Of a DNA stretch of 64,000 nt, positions 9,911 through 17,611 are shown piece after piece. The translations under genes and the position numbers were made by a program. This DNA is from Streptomyces tanashiensis (GTDB lineage: Bacteria; Actinomycetota; Actinomycetes; Streptomycetales; Streptomycetaceae): contig NZ_BMRZ01000025.1 of NCBI RefSeq assembly GCF_014648895.1, forward strand, positions 1 through 64,000, written 5' to 3'. The notes under the pieces are model-generated. The model had not been told where the DNA came from. It searched no databases and worked only from the letters and a program-made list of their open reading frames with translations. Numbering within the stretch: position 1 is the stretch's first letter; the number at the start of each line of letters is the position of its first letter.

Positions 9911-10885
9911 TCACGACGCGCTCCCGGGCTCGGCTTCTCCGCGCTCCGCCTCGACCGCCGCCAGCGCGTCGAGCACCGCGCGGTGCCGCAGGTCGCGCTC
10001 CCGGCACAGGTGCGCGTACGTGGTCCCGCCGAAGAGACGTTCGGCCTCCGAGCCGAGGGCGTCGATCGTCTCCTCGGTCATCCGGGGCGAACCGAGCTCG
10101 GCCCAGCTCTTCTCGAGGCCGACGCCGAGATGGCCCAGCCACTTCCGCAGACCGCCCTCCCCGCCCCCGAGATGGAAGGAGTGGAACGGGCCGATCGTGG
10201 ACCACCGCAGGCCGATCGACCGCGTCACGACGGTGTCCAGCTCCTCCATCGTCACCACGCCCTCACGGACGAGGTGGATGCTCTCCTGGAGCAGCGCGGA
10301 CTGCAGCCGGTTCGCGACGAACCGGGCGATCGGCCGGCGCAGCACGACGGGCGTCCGGTCCACCGAGCGGTAGAAGCCGACCGCCCGCGCGATCGCGTCC
10401 GGGTCCGTCCGCTCGCCTCCGACGACCTCCACCAGAGGAACGATGTGGGGGGAGTTGAAGGGGTGCCCGACGACCAGACGGCCGGAGTCCTTCATCCGCT
10501 CGCCCATGGCGTCGGGCAGCAGGGTCGAGGTCGACGACAGCAGCAGCGCCCGCCCCGGAGCGGCCTCGCCGATCAGGCGGTACAGCTCCTGCTTGAGCGG
10601 CAGGTCCTCCGGGGCGTTCTCCTGGACGACGTCGACGCCCTCCACGGCGCGGGCCACGTCGGGCTCGAAGGTGATCCGTTCCAGGAGCTCCTCGGGGTCG
10701 AGTCCGGCGCCGCCGGGCAGCGTGGGCACGAAGGTCCGCAGGCCCTCCAGGACGACGCTCCGCGCTTCGGGACGGCGGCTGTTCACCCGCACGTCCAGTC
10801 CGTGTCCGAGGAACAGGGTGATCCACCCGAGGCCGATCGTCCCCGCGCCGATCACCGCCACGGTGGGCCGGCCGGTTCCGCTCAT
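9911..10885 (-). CDS. 3-hydroxyacyl-CoA dehydrogenase-like reductase (ActVI-ORF1 type)
   Basis: 324 residues. The N-terminal Rossmann motif is VAVIGAGTIGLGW; the VVQENAPEDLPLKQELY and VGHPFNSPHIVPLVEVV segments belong to the 3-hydroxyacyl-CoA dehydrogenase family. The closest functional match is ActVI-ORF1 and its medermycin counterpart, which stereospecifically reduce the C3 keto group of the bicyclic intermediate and so set the pyran stereocentre of benzoisochromanequinones. The ATG at 10885 begins the family's first beta strand; an upstream in-frame ATG at 11023 would add 46 non-homologous residues and run through the SARP repeats, so I reject it. It is transcribed divergently from the SARP gene. 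Confidence 0.9.
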   Translation of the reverse strand: MSGTGRPTVAVIGAGTIGLGWITLFLGHGLDVRVNSRRPEARSVVLEGLRTFVPTLPGGAGLDPEELLERITFEPDVARAVEGVDVVQENAPEDLPLKQELYRLIGEAAPGRALLLSSTSTLLPDAMGERMKDSGRLVVGHPFNSPHIVPLVEVVGGERTDPDAIARAVGFYRSVDRTPVVLRRPIARFVANRLQSALLQESIHLVREGVVTMEELDTVVTRSIGLRWSTIGPFHSFHLGGGEGGLRKWLGHLGVGLEKSWAELGSPRMTEETIDALGSEAERLFGGTTYAHLCRERDLRHRAVLDALAAVEAERGEAEPGSAS

Positions 10886-10953
10886 CGTTTTCGTTCTCCC
10901 GTCCTGGTGTCCCTGCGTGCGCTCTCGCACCGGGACATGCTGGCGCGCCGTGC

Positions 10954-10982
10954 TCGACGGATTCTCGACACGTGCTCGACGG
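10954..10982. promoter_or_regulatory. SARP operator: three 11-bp-spaced heptamer repeats
   Basis: TCGACGG, TCGACAC and TCGACGG begin at 10954, 10965 and 10976, exactly one helical turn (11 bp) apart, in the divergent region between the ActVI-1-like gene (start 10885) and the SARP gene (start 11069). SARP activators of the ActII-ORF4 type bind direct repeats of this sort (TCGAG-like at 11-bp spacing), including the actVI divergent promoter. Which direction is driven cannot be decided by eye. Confidence 0.8.
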
Positions 10983-11068
10983 GGAACCCCGACGGAGAAC
11001 CACCCCAGATCAGTGACAGCCATCCCTTGTCCGGAACCGACCGGAAACGAGACGTCCGAGGTCAGTCA

Positions 11069-11845
11069 GTGAAATTCCATCTCCTCGGCCCCTTCGAGAT
11101 CACCACGGAGGACGGCCGGTCGTGCATCCCGCCCACCCCGAAGGCCAGTCAGGTCCTCGCCCTGCTGCTCTCCCGGCCCCGGGAGATCGTGCCGGTCGAC
11201 GCGTTCATCCAGGAACTCTGGGCCGAGAACCCCCCGCGCAGCGCCCTGACCACCCTGCAGACGTACATCTACCACCTGCGCAAGATCCTGGTCGGCGAGG
11301 GCCTCGCCGGAGCCGGGGAACGGATCCTCGTCACCCGCAGCCCCGGCTACCTCATCGACCCCACCGGACACGGCGTGGACACCCGGGAGTTCGAGGAGCT
11401 CGTGAAGTGCGGACGGCGGGCCGCCGACCGGGGCCACCTCGAACTGGCCGCCCGCACCCTGGGCGACGCCCTCGACATCTGGACCGGCCCGGCCCTGGCC
11501 AACATCTCCACCGGCCGCGTCCTCACCGGCTACACCATGTACCTGGAGGAGCTGCGGGTGCGCGCCGTCGAGCAGCGCATCGAGGCGCTCAAGCAGCTCG
11601 GGAACGAGCGCGACCTCATCCCCGAACTGCGCGCGCTCATCCAGCAGTACCCGCTCAACGAGTGGTTCCACGCCCAGCTCATCGAGTCGCTCAACAACTG
11701 CGGCCGGCGGGCCGAGGCCCTCAAGGTCTACCGCGACCTGTGGCGCTCGCTCTCCGACGAACTGGGCATCGAGCCGTCGCCCGACGTGCAACGGCTCCAT
11801 CACGAGGTACTGAACCCGGTCGCGCGGACCGTCCGCGCGGCCTGA
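11069..11845 (+). CDS. SARP-family pathway activator
   Basis: 258 residues, the size of small SARPs such as ActII-ORF4. N-terminal OmpR-like winged helix (about residues 1-95: VKFHLLGPFEIT, then ALTTLQTYIYHLRKIL with the recognition region) followed by a bacterial transcriptional activator domain (to residue ~255: ELRALIQQYPLNEWFHAQLIESL, KVYRDLWRSLSDELGIEPSPDVQRLH). The GTG start has GAGG seven bases upstream. It presumably activates the cluster through the 11-bp repeat arrays at 10954, 15321 and 15391. I noticed no TTA codon in it. Thirteen bases separate it from the next gene, so they are probably co-transcribed. Confidence 0.93.
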   Translation: MKFHLLGPFEITTEDGRSCIPPTPKASQVLALLLSRPREIVPVDAFIQELWAENPPRSALTTLQTYIYHLRKILVGEGLAGAGERILVTRSPGYLIDPTGHGVDTREFEELVKCGRRAADRGHLELAARTLGDALDIWTGPALANISTGRVLTGYTMYLEELRVRAVEQRIEALKQLGNERDLIPELRALIQQYPLNEWFHAQLIESLNNCGRRAEALKVYRDLWRSLSDELGIEPSPDVQRLHHEVLNPVARTVRAA

Positions 11846-11858
11846 CGAAGGGAGAACC

Positions 11859-12299
11859 ATGTCCACCCACCGAGTCCAGGGAGACCTGTACAGCCGGGTG
11901 CAGCAGTTCCACGCGGCGCAGATGCAGGCGCTCGACAGCGGCCGGTTCGACGAGTACGCCGACACCTTCACCGAGGACGGCGAGTTCCGGCACTCGCCCG
12001 GCAGGCCGGCCGCCCACACCCGGGCCGGCATCGCCAAGGAGCTCGCGGCGTTCCACCAGGAGCGCTTCGCCGGCGAACCCGTCCAGCGCCGCCACTGGTT
12101 CAACATGCTGAACGTCCAGGAGCAGGCCGACGGCACCATCCACGCCACCTTCTACGTCCTGGCGCTGCTGACCCGTGAGGGCGAGCGCGTCCCCGAGATC
12201 GCCCCCAGCTGCCTGGTCCGGGACGTCCTCGTCGAGGAGGACGGCCGCCTCCTCACCCGCTCCCGCCGGGTGGAGCACGACCACCTGCCGGAATCGTGA
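11859..12299 (+). CDS. SnoaL-like protein, ActVI-ORFA / Med-ORF11 type
   Basis: 146 residues, a single NTF2-like/SnoaL domain (FHAAQMQALDSGRFDEYADTF, VQRRHWFNMLNVQEQ). GAAGGGAGA precedes the ATG. Homologues ActVI-ORFA and Med-ORF11 occur in all benzoisochromanequinone clusters and are reported to assist the early C9 ketoreduction/first-ring cyclisation stage; I give this role from family knowledge only. Its presence is one of the best markers that the cluster makes this class of compound rather than an angucycline. Confidence 0.8.
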   Translation: MSTHRVQGDLYSRVQQFHAAQMQALDSGRFDEYADTFTEDGEFRHSPGRPAAHTRAGIAKELAAFHQERFAGEPVQRRHWFNMLNVQEQADGTIHATFYVLALLTREGERVPEIAPSCLVRDVLVEEDGRLLTRSRRVEHDHLPES

Positions 12300-12344
12300 C
12301 CGGCCCCGCCCCCGTCCCCCCGCTCCCTTCCGTGGAGGAATGCC

Positions 12345-13364
12345 ATGCGCGCTGTCCGAATCCATGAGTACGGCGGCCCGGAGGTGCTGCGCACCGAAGA
12401 GGTGCCGATACCGGAGCCAGGGCCCGACCAGGTGCTGATCGAGGCCGAGGCGATCTCCGTGGGCTTCGCCCAGACCCAGATGCGGCGGAACGTCTTCCCC
12501 GCCCCCATGTGGCGCCCCGAGTTCCCCATCACGCTCGGCGGGGACGTCGTCGGCGAGGTCGTCGCCGTGGGCCCCGGCGTCACCGGCATCGCGCCCGGCG
12601 ACCGGGTCGGCGCCTTCACCCTGCACGGCGCCTACGCCGAGTACGTCGTCGTCGACGCGGACACCGTCCTCCCGGTCCCCGCCGCCCTCGACGCGGCCCA
12701 GGCGACGGCGCTCCCCGCCCCCGGACCCATCGCCATGGGCACGATGGGCACGGCCTCCCTCGCCCCCGGGGAGAGCGTCCTCGTGCACGCCGCCTCGGGC
12801 GGCATCGGACACCTCGCCGTCCAGCTCGCCCGGCTCGCCGGGGCGGGGACGGTGATCGCCACCGCCGGCACGCCCGAGAAGTGCGCCTACGCCCGCTCCC
12901 TCGGCGCGGACGTCGCCGTCGACTACAGCCGCGCGGACTGGCCGGACGCCGTGCGCGAGGCCACCGGCGGCCGGGGCGTCGACGTGATCCTCGACAGCGT
13001 CGGCGGTGACGTGCTCCGGCAGGGCGTGGGCCTCCTCGCCCCGTTCGGCCGGCTCGTCTTCTACGGTTCGGCCGGCGGCGGCCTCGGCATCCCCGCCGTC
13101 TCGCCGATGGAGCTCATCGGGATGCGGTTCCTCACCGGATTCGCCCTCTCGGCCTGGCGGAACGCACGGCCCGAGCGGTACCGCGCCGACCACGACGCGC
13201 TCACCGCCCACCTGCTCGCCGGCACCGTCCGCCAGACCGTGCACGCGACCCTGCCCCTGGAGGACGTCGGCAAGGCGCACGAGATCGTCGAGAGCCGGGC
13301 CCAGCTGGGGCGCATCGTGCTCCTCACCGGCCGCGGCACCCGGACCGCGGGGGGTGGGGCATGA
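12345..13364 (+). CDS. Zinc-independent MDR enoyl reductase (ActVI-ORF2-like)
   Basis: 339 residues, quinone-oxidoreductase branch of the medium-chain dehydrogenases: MRAVRIHEYGGPEVL start, ITLGGDVVGEVVAVGPGV, the NADPH-binding HAASGGIGHLAVQLA motif and GVDVILDSVGG. No zinc-binding cysteine set is seen. In actinorhodin biosynthesis ActVI-ORF2 is the enoyl reductase acting after C3 reduction during pyran ring formation; the same step is expected here. GGAGG precedes the ATG, and the stop overlaps the start of the glycosyltransferase gene (ATGA). Confidence 0.82.
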   Translation: MRAVRIHEYGGPEVLRTEEVPIPEPGPDQVLIEAEAISVGFAQTQMRRNVFPAPMWRPEFPITLGGDVVGEVVAVGPGVTGIAPGDRVGAFTLHGAYAEYVVVDADTVLPVPAALDAAQATALPAPGPIAMGTMGTASLAPGESVLVHAASGGIGHLAVQLARLAGAGTVIATAGTPEKCAYARSLGADVAVDYSRADWPDAVREATGGRGVDVILDSVGGDVLRQGVGLLAPFGRLVFYGSAGGGLGIPAVSPMELIGMRFLTGFALSAWRNARPERYRADHDALTAHLLAGTVRQTVHATLPLEDVGKAHEIVESRAQLGRIVLLTGRGTRTAGGGA

Positions 13365-14491
13365 GGATCCTCTTCGTCGCCGGCCCCAGCCCGGCGACCG
13401 TCTTCGGGCTCGCGTCCCTGGCCGTCGCCGCACGTCAGGCGGGACACCGGGTGATCGTGGCCGGGACGGAGGAGCTCGTCCCGCACATCACCGGCGTCGG
13501 CCTGCCCGGCGCGGCGGTCACGCCACGCACCTGGGAGAGCCTGATCGTCACCGACCGGTCCGGCGGCGCGGTGCCCCGGATGCCCCGGGGCGTCGAGCCG
13601 GAACGCCGCCACCACGGCGGCTGGTTCGGCAGGCTGGCCGCCGAGAGCCTGCACGGTCTGCGCGAACTCGCCGCCCACTGGCGCCCCGGACTGGTCGTCG
13701 GCGGCAGCATGTCGTACGCGGCCCCGCTGCTCGCGGCCGAGCTGGGCGTCCCGTACGTCCGCCAGGCCTGGGACCTGTACGACACCCGGGGGGTCGACCC
13801 GTACGCGGCGGAGGAGCTCCGCCCGGAGCTGGCCGCGCTGGGGCTCGACCGGCTCCCCGAGCCGGACCTCCGGGTCGACGTCTGCCCGCCGAGCCTGCGG
13901 CCCCCGGACGCCGACCCGGCGCAGCCGATGCGCTGGATCCCGTACAACCGGCAGCAGGAGCTCGAACCGTGGATGTACGGCCGGGGCGACCGGCCCCGGG
14001 TGTGCGTGACCTCGGGCAGCCGCGAGACGGAGGCCAACCGGGACTTCCTGGGCCGGCTGGTCGCGGACCTCGCCGCCTTCGACGCGGAGATCCTCGTCGC
14101 CGCCCCGGAGGAGGCCGCGGCCCGGCTGCGGGAGACCGCCGGGCGGGTACGGATCGGGTGGATGCCGCTCGACGTCGTCGCCCCGACCTGCGACCTCCTC
14201 GTCCACCACGGCGGGGGAGTCACCGGGATGACCGCGCTCGCCGCCGGGACGCCCCAACTGCTGCTGTCCCGCTGGGACATCTTCGCCTCGACCATGCGCC
14301 GCACGGCCGAGCGGGGCGCGGCGCGGGTCCTCTTCCCCGAGGACACCTCGCCCGAGGCCGTGCTGCGGGCGTGCCGGGAGCTCCTGGAGGAGCCCGGCCC
14401 CCGGAAGAGGTCCGCAGAGATCGCCGCCGAGATCGCCGCCCTGCCCGGGCCGGCGGAGGTGGTCACGGCCCTGGAGCGGCTGGCCGCCTGA
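13361..14491 (+). CDS. Glycosyltransferase, probable C-glycosyltransferase (GT-1 family)
   Basis: 376 residues with the GT-B fold of UDP/dTDP-sugar transferases acting on antibiotics. N-terminal MRILFVAGPSPATVFGLASLAVAARQ acceptor domain and a C-terminal donor domain with RIGWMPLDVVAPTCDLLVHHGGGVTGMTALAAGTPQLL, the HHGG-type nucleotide-sugar motif. It is the only glycosyltransferase in the window and so should attach the aminodeoxysugar to the aromatic core. By analogy with Med-ORF8 I propose C-glycosylation with angolosamine; the C- versus O-linkage cannot be read from the sequence alone. It is translationally coupled to the enoyl reductase gene. Confidence 0.87.
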   Translation: MRILFVAGPSPATVFGLASLAVAARQAGHRVIVAGTEELVPHITGVGLPGAAVTPRTWESLIVTDRSGGAVPRMPRGVEPERRHHGGWFGRLAAESLHGLRELAAHWRPGLVVGGSMSYAAPLLAAELGVPYVRQAWDLYDTRGVDPYAAEELRPELAALGLDRLPEPDLRVDVCPPSLRPPDADPAQPMRWIPYNRQQELEPWMYGRGDRPRVCVTSGSRETEANRDFLGRLVADLAAFDAEILVAAPEEAAARLRETAGRVRIGWMPLDVVAPTCDLLVHHGGGVTGMTALAAGTPQLLLSRWDIFASTMRRTAERGAARVLFPEDTSPEAVLRACRELLEEPGPRKRSAEIAAEIAALPGPAEVVTALERLAA

Positions 14492-14509
14492 CCCGGGCGG
14501 GGAACGCCG

Positions 14510-14547
14510 CCGGGGGCGGTCACGGGATCCTCCGTGACCGCCCCCGG
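14510..14547. terminator. Bidirectional terminator hairpin
   Basis: A perfect 16-bp inverted repeat (14510-14525 and 14532-14547) with a 6-base loop separates the convergent glycosyltransferase and secreted-protein genes. Confidence 0.8.
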
Positions 14548-14572
14548 GGCGTGACCTGCCTGTGGGCTCGCG

Positions 14573-15220
14573 TCAGGCGACGTTCGTCGTGCTGAACACG
14601 ACCGGCGTCGCCGGGTTGGCGTAGCACTGGAACGGGTCCCACTGGTTGTTCACCGGGTGCAGACGGTTCCAGCCGAAGGAGCGGTTCTCGAAGCTCGAAC
14701 CGCCGGGGGCGGTCGTGACCGTGCCCGCGGTGGAGGGCGCGCGCAGCGCGACCACGAGGGTGGGCAGATCGAACTCGACGCCGCCGGGCAGGGTGTCGGG
14801 CGAGGTGACGACGAACTCGGCGCCGCGGCGTTCGACGTGGAACCTGGCCGTGCCGAGGTTGCTGCCGCCGACCAGCTTGTAGCCGAGGACGCGGGCCTCG
14901 GGCGACACCTTGTAGGCGACCTCGATGTCGGTGAGCTCCTTGTTGTAGTCGCCCACCGCCAGGATCGGCGCGGGGTCGAACGACACGTTGAACGCGACGC
15001 CCTTGCCGACCTGCGCCGGAGCCGTGGTGGTGAAGCCCCGGGAGTACCCGTTGATCGGGAACCACGCGCCGTCGTAGCGGCTCTGGCACACGTAGCCGAC
15101 GGTCGACGAGGTGCTGGTCCCCGGGCCGGTGGCGTTCGCCGGAGACGCGACGCTCAGCATTGCGGTGGCCGCCGAGATGCTCAGGGCGGCGGCGATCCCC
15201 GCCGCGCTCTTCTTCTTCAT
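14573..15220 (-). CDS. Secreted protein of unknown function inside the polyketide cluster
   Basis: 215 residues. I do not recognise the family. The N-terminus is a clear Sec signal peptide (MKKKSAAG, then a hydrophobic stretch ending ASPANA, cleavage near residue 30). The mature part is ~185 residues, beta-rich in appearance, with only two cysteines (in GYVCQSR and DPFQCYA), suggesting one disulfide. The start at 15220 is chosen because the upstream in-frame extension to 15505 would run through the operator repeats and destroy the signal peptide. It is divergent from the ketoreductase gene and faces the 15321-15360 SARP-type repeat array, which suggests co-regulation with biosynthesis. Export or sequestration of the product is possible but unproven. 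Confidence 0.75.
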   Translation of the reverse strand: MKKKSAAGIAAALSISAATAMLSVASPANATGPGTSTSSTVGYVCQSRYDGAWFPINGYSRGFTTTAPAQVGKGVAFNVSFDPAPILAVGDYNKELTDIEVAYKVSPEARVLGYKLVGGSNLGTARFHVERRGAEFVVTSPDTLPGGVEFDLPTLVVALRAPSTAGTVTTAPGGSSFENRSFGWNRLHPVNNQWDPFQCYANPATPVVFSTTNVA

Positions 15221-15320
15221 GGTGCGTGTGGCCTCTCTCGCTGCGGTACGTGGCCCCTGCCTCACGACCGAGAGCAGGGAGGCCGGTGGTGCCGGCGAGA
15301 CGAAAGCATCGTCACCCCGC

Positions 15321-15360
15321 TCGAACGTCCGTCGACGTCCCTTCGAGCCGAACTCGAAGT
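15321..15360. promoter_or_regulatory. SARP operator array A: four heptamers at 11-bp spacing
   Basis: TCGAACG, TCGACGT, TCGAGCC and TCGAAGT begin at 15321, 15332, 15343 and 15354, each exactly 11 bp apart. The array lies about 100 bases upstream of the secreted-protein gene and on the same side as its promoter should be. The pattern matches SARP binding sites. Confidence 0.78.
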
Positions 15361-15390
15361 TCCGTTTCCGTACCGCCCCGACGGCCCGCT

Positions 15391-15419
15391 TCGAGTGCGC
15401 TTCGAACGCCCTTCGAGAC
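15391..15419. promoter_or_regulatory. SARP operator array B: three heptamers at 11-bp spacing
   Basis: TCGAGTG, TCGAACG and TCGAGAC begin at 15391, 15402 and 15413. A GACCGT hexamer at 15428-15433 lies 8 bases beyond the last repeat, the spacing usual between the SARP box and the -10 element, pointing to rightward transcription of the ketoreductase-KS operon starting 85 bases before the ketoreductase ATG. Confidence 0.78.
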
Positions 15420-15503
15420 CCGGGGGCGACCGTCGGCCGAGTCCGGGTCACCGCACGTCCCGGCCCCCGACACCCCCGTACAGCAGACTTCTTGGAGGCC
15501 CCC

Positions 15504-16289
15504 ATGACTCAGGCGAACGGCCGTGTGGCCGTGGTCACCGGCGCGACCAGCGGCATCGGATGGGAGATCGCCGTCCGCCTGGCCGAGACCGGCCACCGGG
15601 TCTACCTCTGCGCGCGGTCGGCGGACCGGCTGGCCGAGGCCGTCAAGCAGCTCCAGGACCGCGGCTTCGACGCCGACGGCAGCACCTGCGACGTCGCCGA
15701 CCCCGCCCAGGTCACGGCCTTCGTCACGGCCGCCGTCGCCCGCTACGGCCCCATCGACGTCCTGGTCAACAACGCCGGCCGCAGCGGCGGCGGCATCACC
15801 GCCGACGTCACCGACGAGCTCTGGCTCGACGTCGTCAACACCAACCTCAACAGCGTCTTCCGGATGACGAAGGCGGTCCTCACCGTCGGCGGCATGCAGG
15901 GGAAGAAGCGCGGCCGCATCGTCAACATCGCCTCCACCGGCGGCAAGCAGGGCGTCCTGCACGGCGCCCCCTACTCGGCCTCCAAGCACGGCGTCGTCGG
16001 CCTGACGAAGGCCTGGGGCCTGGAGCTCGCCAAGACCGGCATCACCGTCAACGCCGTCTGCCCCGGCTTCGTCGAGACCCCCATGGCGGAGAAGGTCCGC
16101 ACCCACTACGCCGGGATCTGGGGGACCACGGAGGAGGAGGCCTTCGAGCGCGTCACCGCCCGGGTGCCGATCGGCCGGTACGTCGAGCCCTCCGAGGTCG
16201 CCGCCATGGTCGATTACCTCGTCGGCGACGGAGCCGCCGCGGTCACCGCCCAGGCCCTCAACGTCTGCGGCGGCCTCGGCAACTACTGA
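15504..16289 (+). CDS. Type II polyketide C9 ketoreductase (ActIII-like)
   Basis: 261 residues, the exact size of ActIII. Classical short-chain dehydrogenase with the NADP motif TGATSGIGWEIA, NNAGRSGGG, catalytic Ser in NIASTGGKQG, and Tyr/Lys in APYSASKHG. The enzyme reduces the C9 carbonyl of the nascent octaketide. GGAGG lies 7 bases before the ATG. It is the first gene of the operon that continues with the oxygenase, KS-alpha, KS-beta and cyclase, downstream of SARP array B. Confidence 0.95.
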   Translation: MTQANGRVAVVTGATSGIGWEIAVRLAETGHRVYLCARSADRLAEAVKQLQDRGFDADGSTCDVADPAQVTAFVTAAVARYGPIDVLVNNAGRSGGGITADVTDELWLDVVNTNLNSVFRMTKAVLTVGGMQGKKRGRIVNIASTGGKQGVLHGAPYSASKHGVVGLTKAWGLELAKTGITVNAVCPGFVETPMAEKVRTHYAGIWGTTEEEAFERVTARVPIGRYVEPSEVAAMVDYLVGDGAAAVTAQALNVCGGLGNY

Positions 16290-16322
16290 CCGGACCCCGC
16301 AACCAGCACCTCAGGGAGCCCC

Positions 16323-17465
16323 ATGCCTGCCACCCAGCCGACATCACTGTCCCCGGACACCGTGCGCGAGGCCGCCGAGACGGCCGCCAAGCACGCGGCG
16401 GCCTCCGAGGCCGAGCGGAGACTGCCGCCCGAGGTCGTCGACCCGATCCTGGCCGCCGGCTTCGCCCGGCACTTCGTCCCGGCCCGCTGGGGCGGCTCGG
16501 CGGGCACGTTCGGCGCCCTCCTGCCCGCCGTCACCACGATCGGCGAGAGCTGCACCTCGGCCGCCTGGTTCGCCTCGCTCGCCGCGAGCGTCGGCCGCCT
16601 CGCCGCCCACCTCCCCACGGAGGGCCAGGCGGAACTCTGGGCGGACGGCCCCGACACCCCGCTCGTCGCGGCCCTCGCGGCCGCCGGCACCGCCGAACGC
16701 GTCCCCGGCGGCTGGCGCGTCAGCGGCCAGTGGCCGTACGTCAGCGGCGTCGACTCCTCCGCCTGGGCCCTGGTCTGCGCCAGGGCGCTCGACGGCGACC
16801 ACCAGGAGCCGCGCTTCTTCGCGGTGCCCCGCGCCGCGTACGGACTCGGGGACTCCTGGTTCAACGTCGGCCTGCGCGCCACCGGCAGCAACACCCTCGT
16901 CCTCGACGGCGTCACCGTGCCCGACACGCGCTCCGTCGCCCTCGCCGAGCTGCTCGCCGGCCGGGCACCCGAAGCCGAGGCCCGCTGCCACCGCGTCCCG
17001 TTGAAGGCCGCCAACGGCCTGACCCTCACGGCCCCCCTGCTCGGGGCGGCCCGCGGCGCGCTGCGCCACTGGTCCGGCCTGGTGCGCGGCAAGCTCCAGG
17101 CACCGGCCGCCGCCGTCACCGGCGCCGCGGACCGGACTCCCCACGAGCTCACGCTGGCCCGCACCGACGGCGAGGTCGACGCGGCCGCCCTGCTGCTCGG
17201 CCGCGTGGCGGAGGTCCTCGACCACGACGCCGTGGACCCGCTCCTGACTGCCCGCAACGGACGCGACTGCGCGCTGGCGGCCGAGCTGCTCGCCGGAGCC
17301 GTCGACCGGCTGCTGCGCTCCTCGGGCAGCAGGGGCCAGGCCGACACCGAACCCCTCCAGCGGTTCTGGCGCGACGTCAACGCCGGGGCCGGCCACAGCG
17401 GCCTGCAGTTCCCGCCCGTGGCGAGCGCGCTGGTCCGCGCCTCGCGGGCCCTCGACACCCCGTGA
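16323..17465 (+). CDS. FMNH2-dependent oxygenase of the acyl-CoA dehydrogenase fold (ActVA-ORF5/Med-ORF7 type)
   Basis: 380 residues, acyl-CoA-dehydrogenase fold as in two-component flavin hydroxylases: LPPEVVDPILAAGFARHFVPARWGG start, GGWRVSGQWPYVSGVDSS middle, and a C-terminal FWRDVNAGAGHSGLQF segment typical of this hydroxylase group. Family members such as ActVA-ORF5 hydroxylate the aromatic ring to form the quinone, using reduced FMN from a separate reductase; the partner here would be the gene at 9364. It lies between ketoreductase and KS-alpha genes, an arrangement discussed in the findings. Confidence 0.87.
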   Translation: MPATQPTSLSPDTVREAAETAAKHAAASEAERRLPPEVVDPILAAGFARHFVPARWGGSAGTFGALLPAVTTIGESCTSAAWFASLAASVGRLAAHLPTEGQAELWADGPDTPLVAALAAAGTAERVPGGWRVSGQWPYVSGVDSSAWALVCARALDGDHQEPRFFAVPRAAYGLGDSWFNVGLRATGSNTLVLDGVTVPDTRSVALAELLAGRAPEAEARCHRVPLKAANGLTLTAPLLGAARGALRHWSGLVRGKLQAPAAAVTGAADRTPHELTLARTDGEVDAAALLLGRVAEVLDHDAVDPLLTARNGRDCALAAELLAGAVDRLLRSSGSRGQADTEPLQRFWRDVNAGAGHSGLQFPPVASALVRASRALDTP

Positions 17466-17533
17466 CCGGCACGCGAGCCGCGTGACCGGCCGGAACACCC
17501 GTACAGCAGAAACAAGAAGGGAAGACGCACCCG

Positions 17534-17611
17534 ATGTCGTGCAACCAGCGAACGACGGCAGGCCCCGAGGGCCACGCCCGGTCCCGCTACCCGGCGGGGG
17601 GCTCCCGATGA
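17534..17611 (+). CDS. Putative 25-residue leader ORF coupled to KS-alpha
   Basis: An ATG at 17534, preceded by a purine-rich AGAAGGGAAGA at 17515-17525, opens a 25-codon frame (MSCNQRTTAGPEG...) whose TGA at 17609-17611 overlaps the KS-alpha ATG (ATGA). The arrangement suits translational coupling. There is no homology evidence; an alternative is an N-terminal extension of KS-alpha from a GTG at 17482 in the other frame. Confidence 0.35.
   Translation: MSCNQRTTAGPEGHARSRYPAGGSR

Noticed and set aside
10886..11023. N-terminal extension of the ActVI-1-like protein from ATG 11023
   Set aside because: It would add 46 residues with no family similarity ahead of the Rossmann fold and cross the SARP repeat array.
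15221..15505. Extension of the secreted protein to 15505
   Set aside because: The added N-terminus would bury the signal peptide and cover both SARP arrays.
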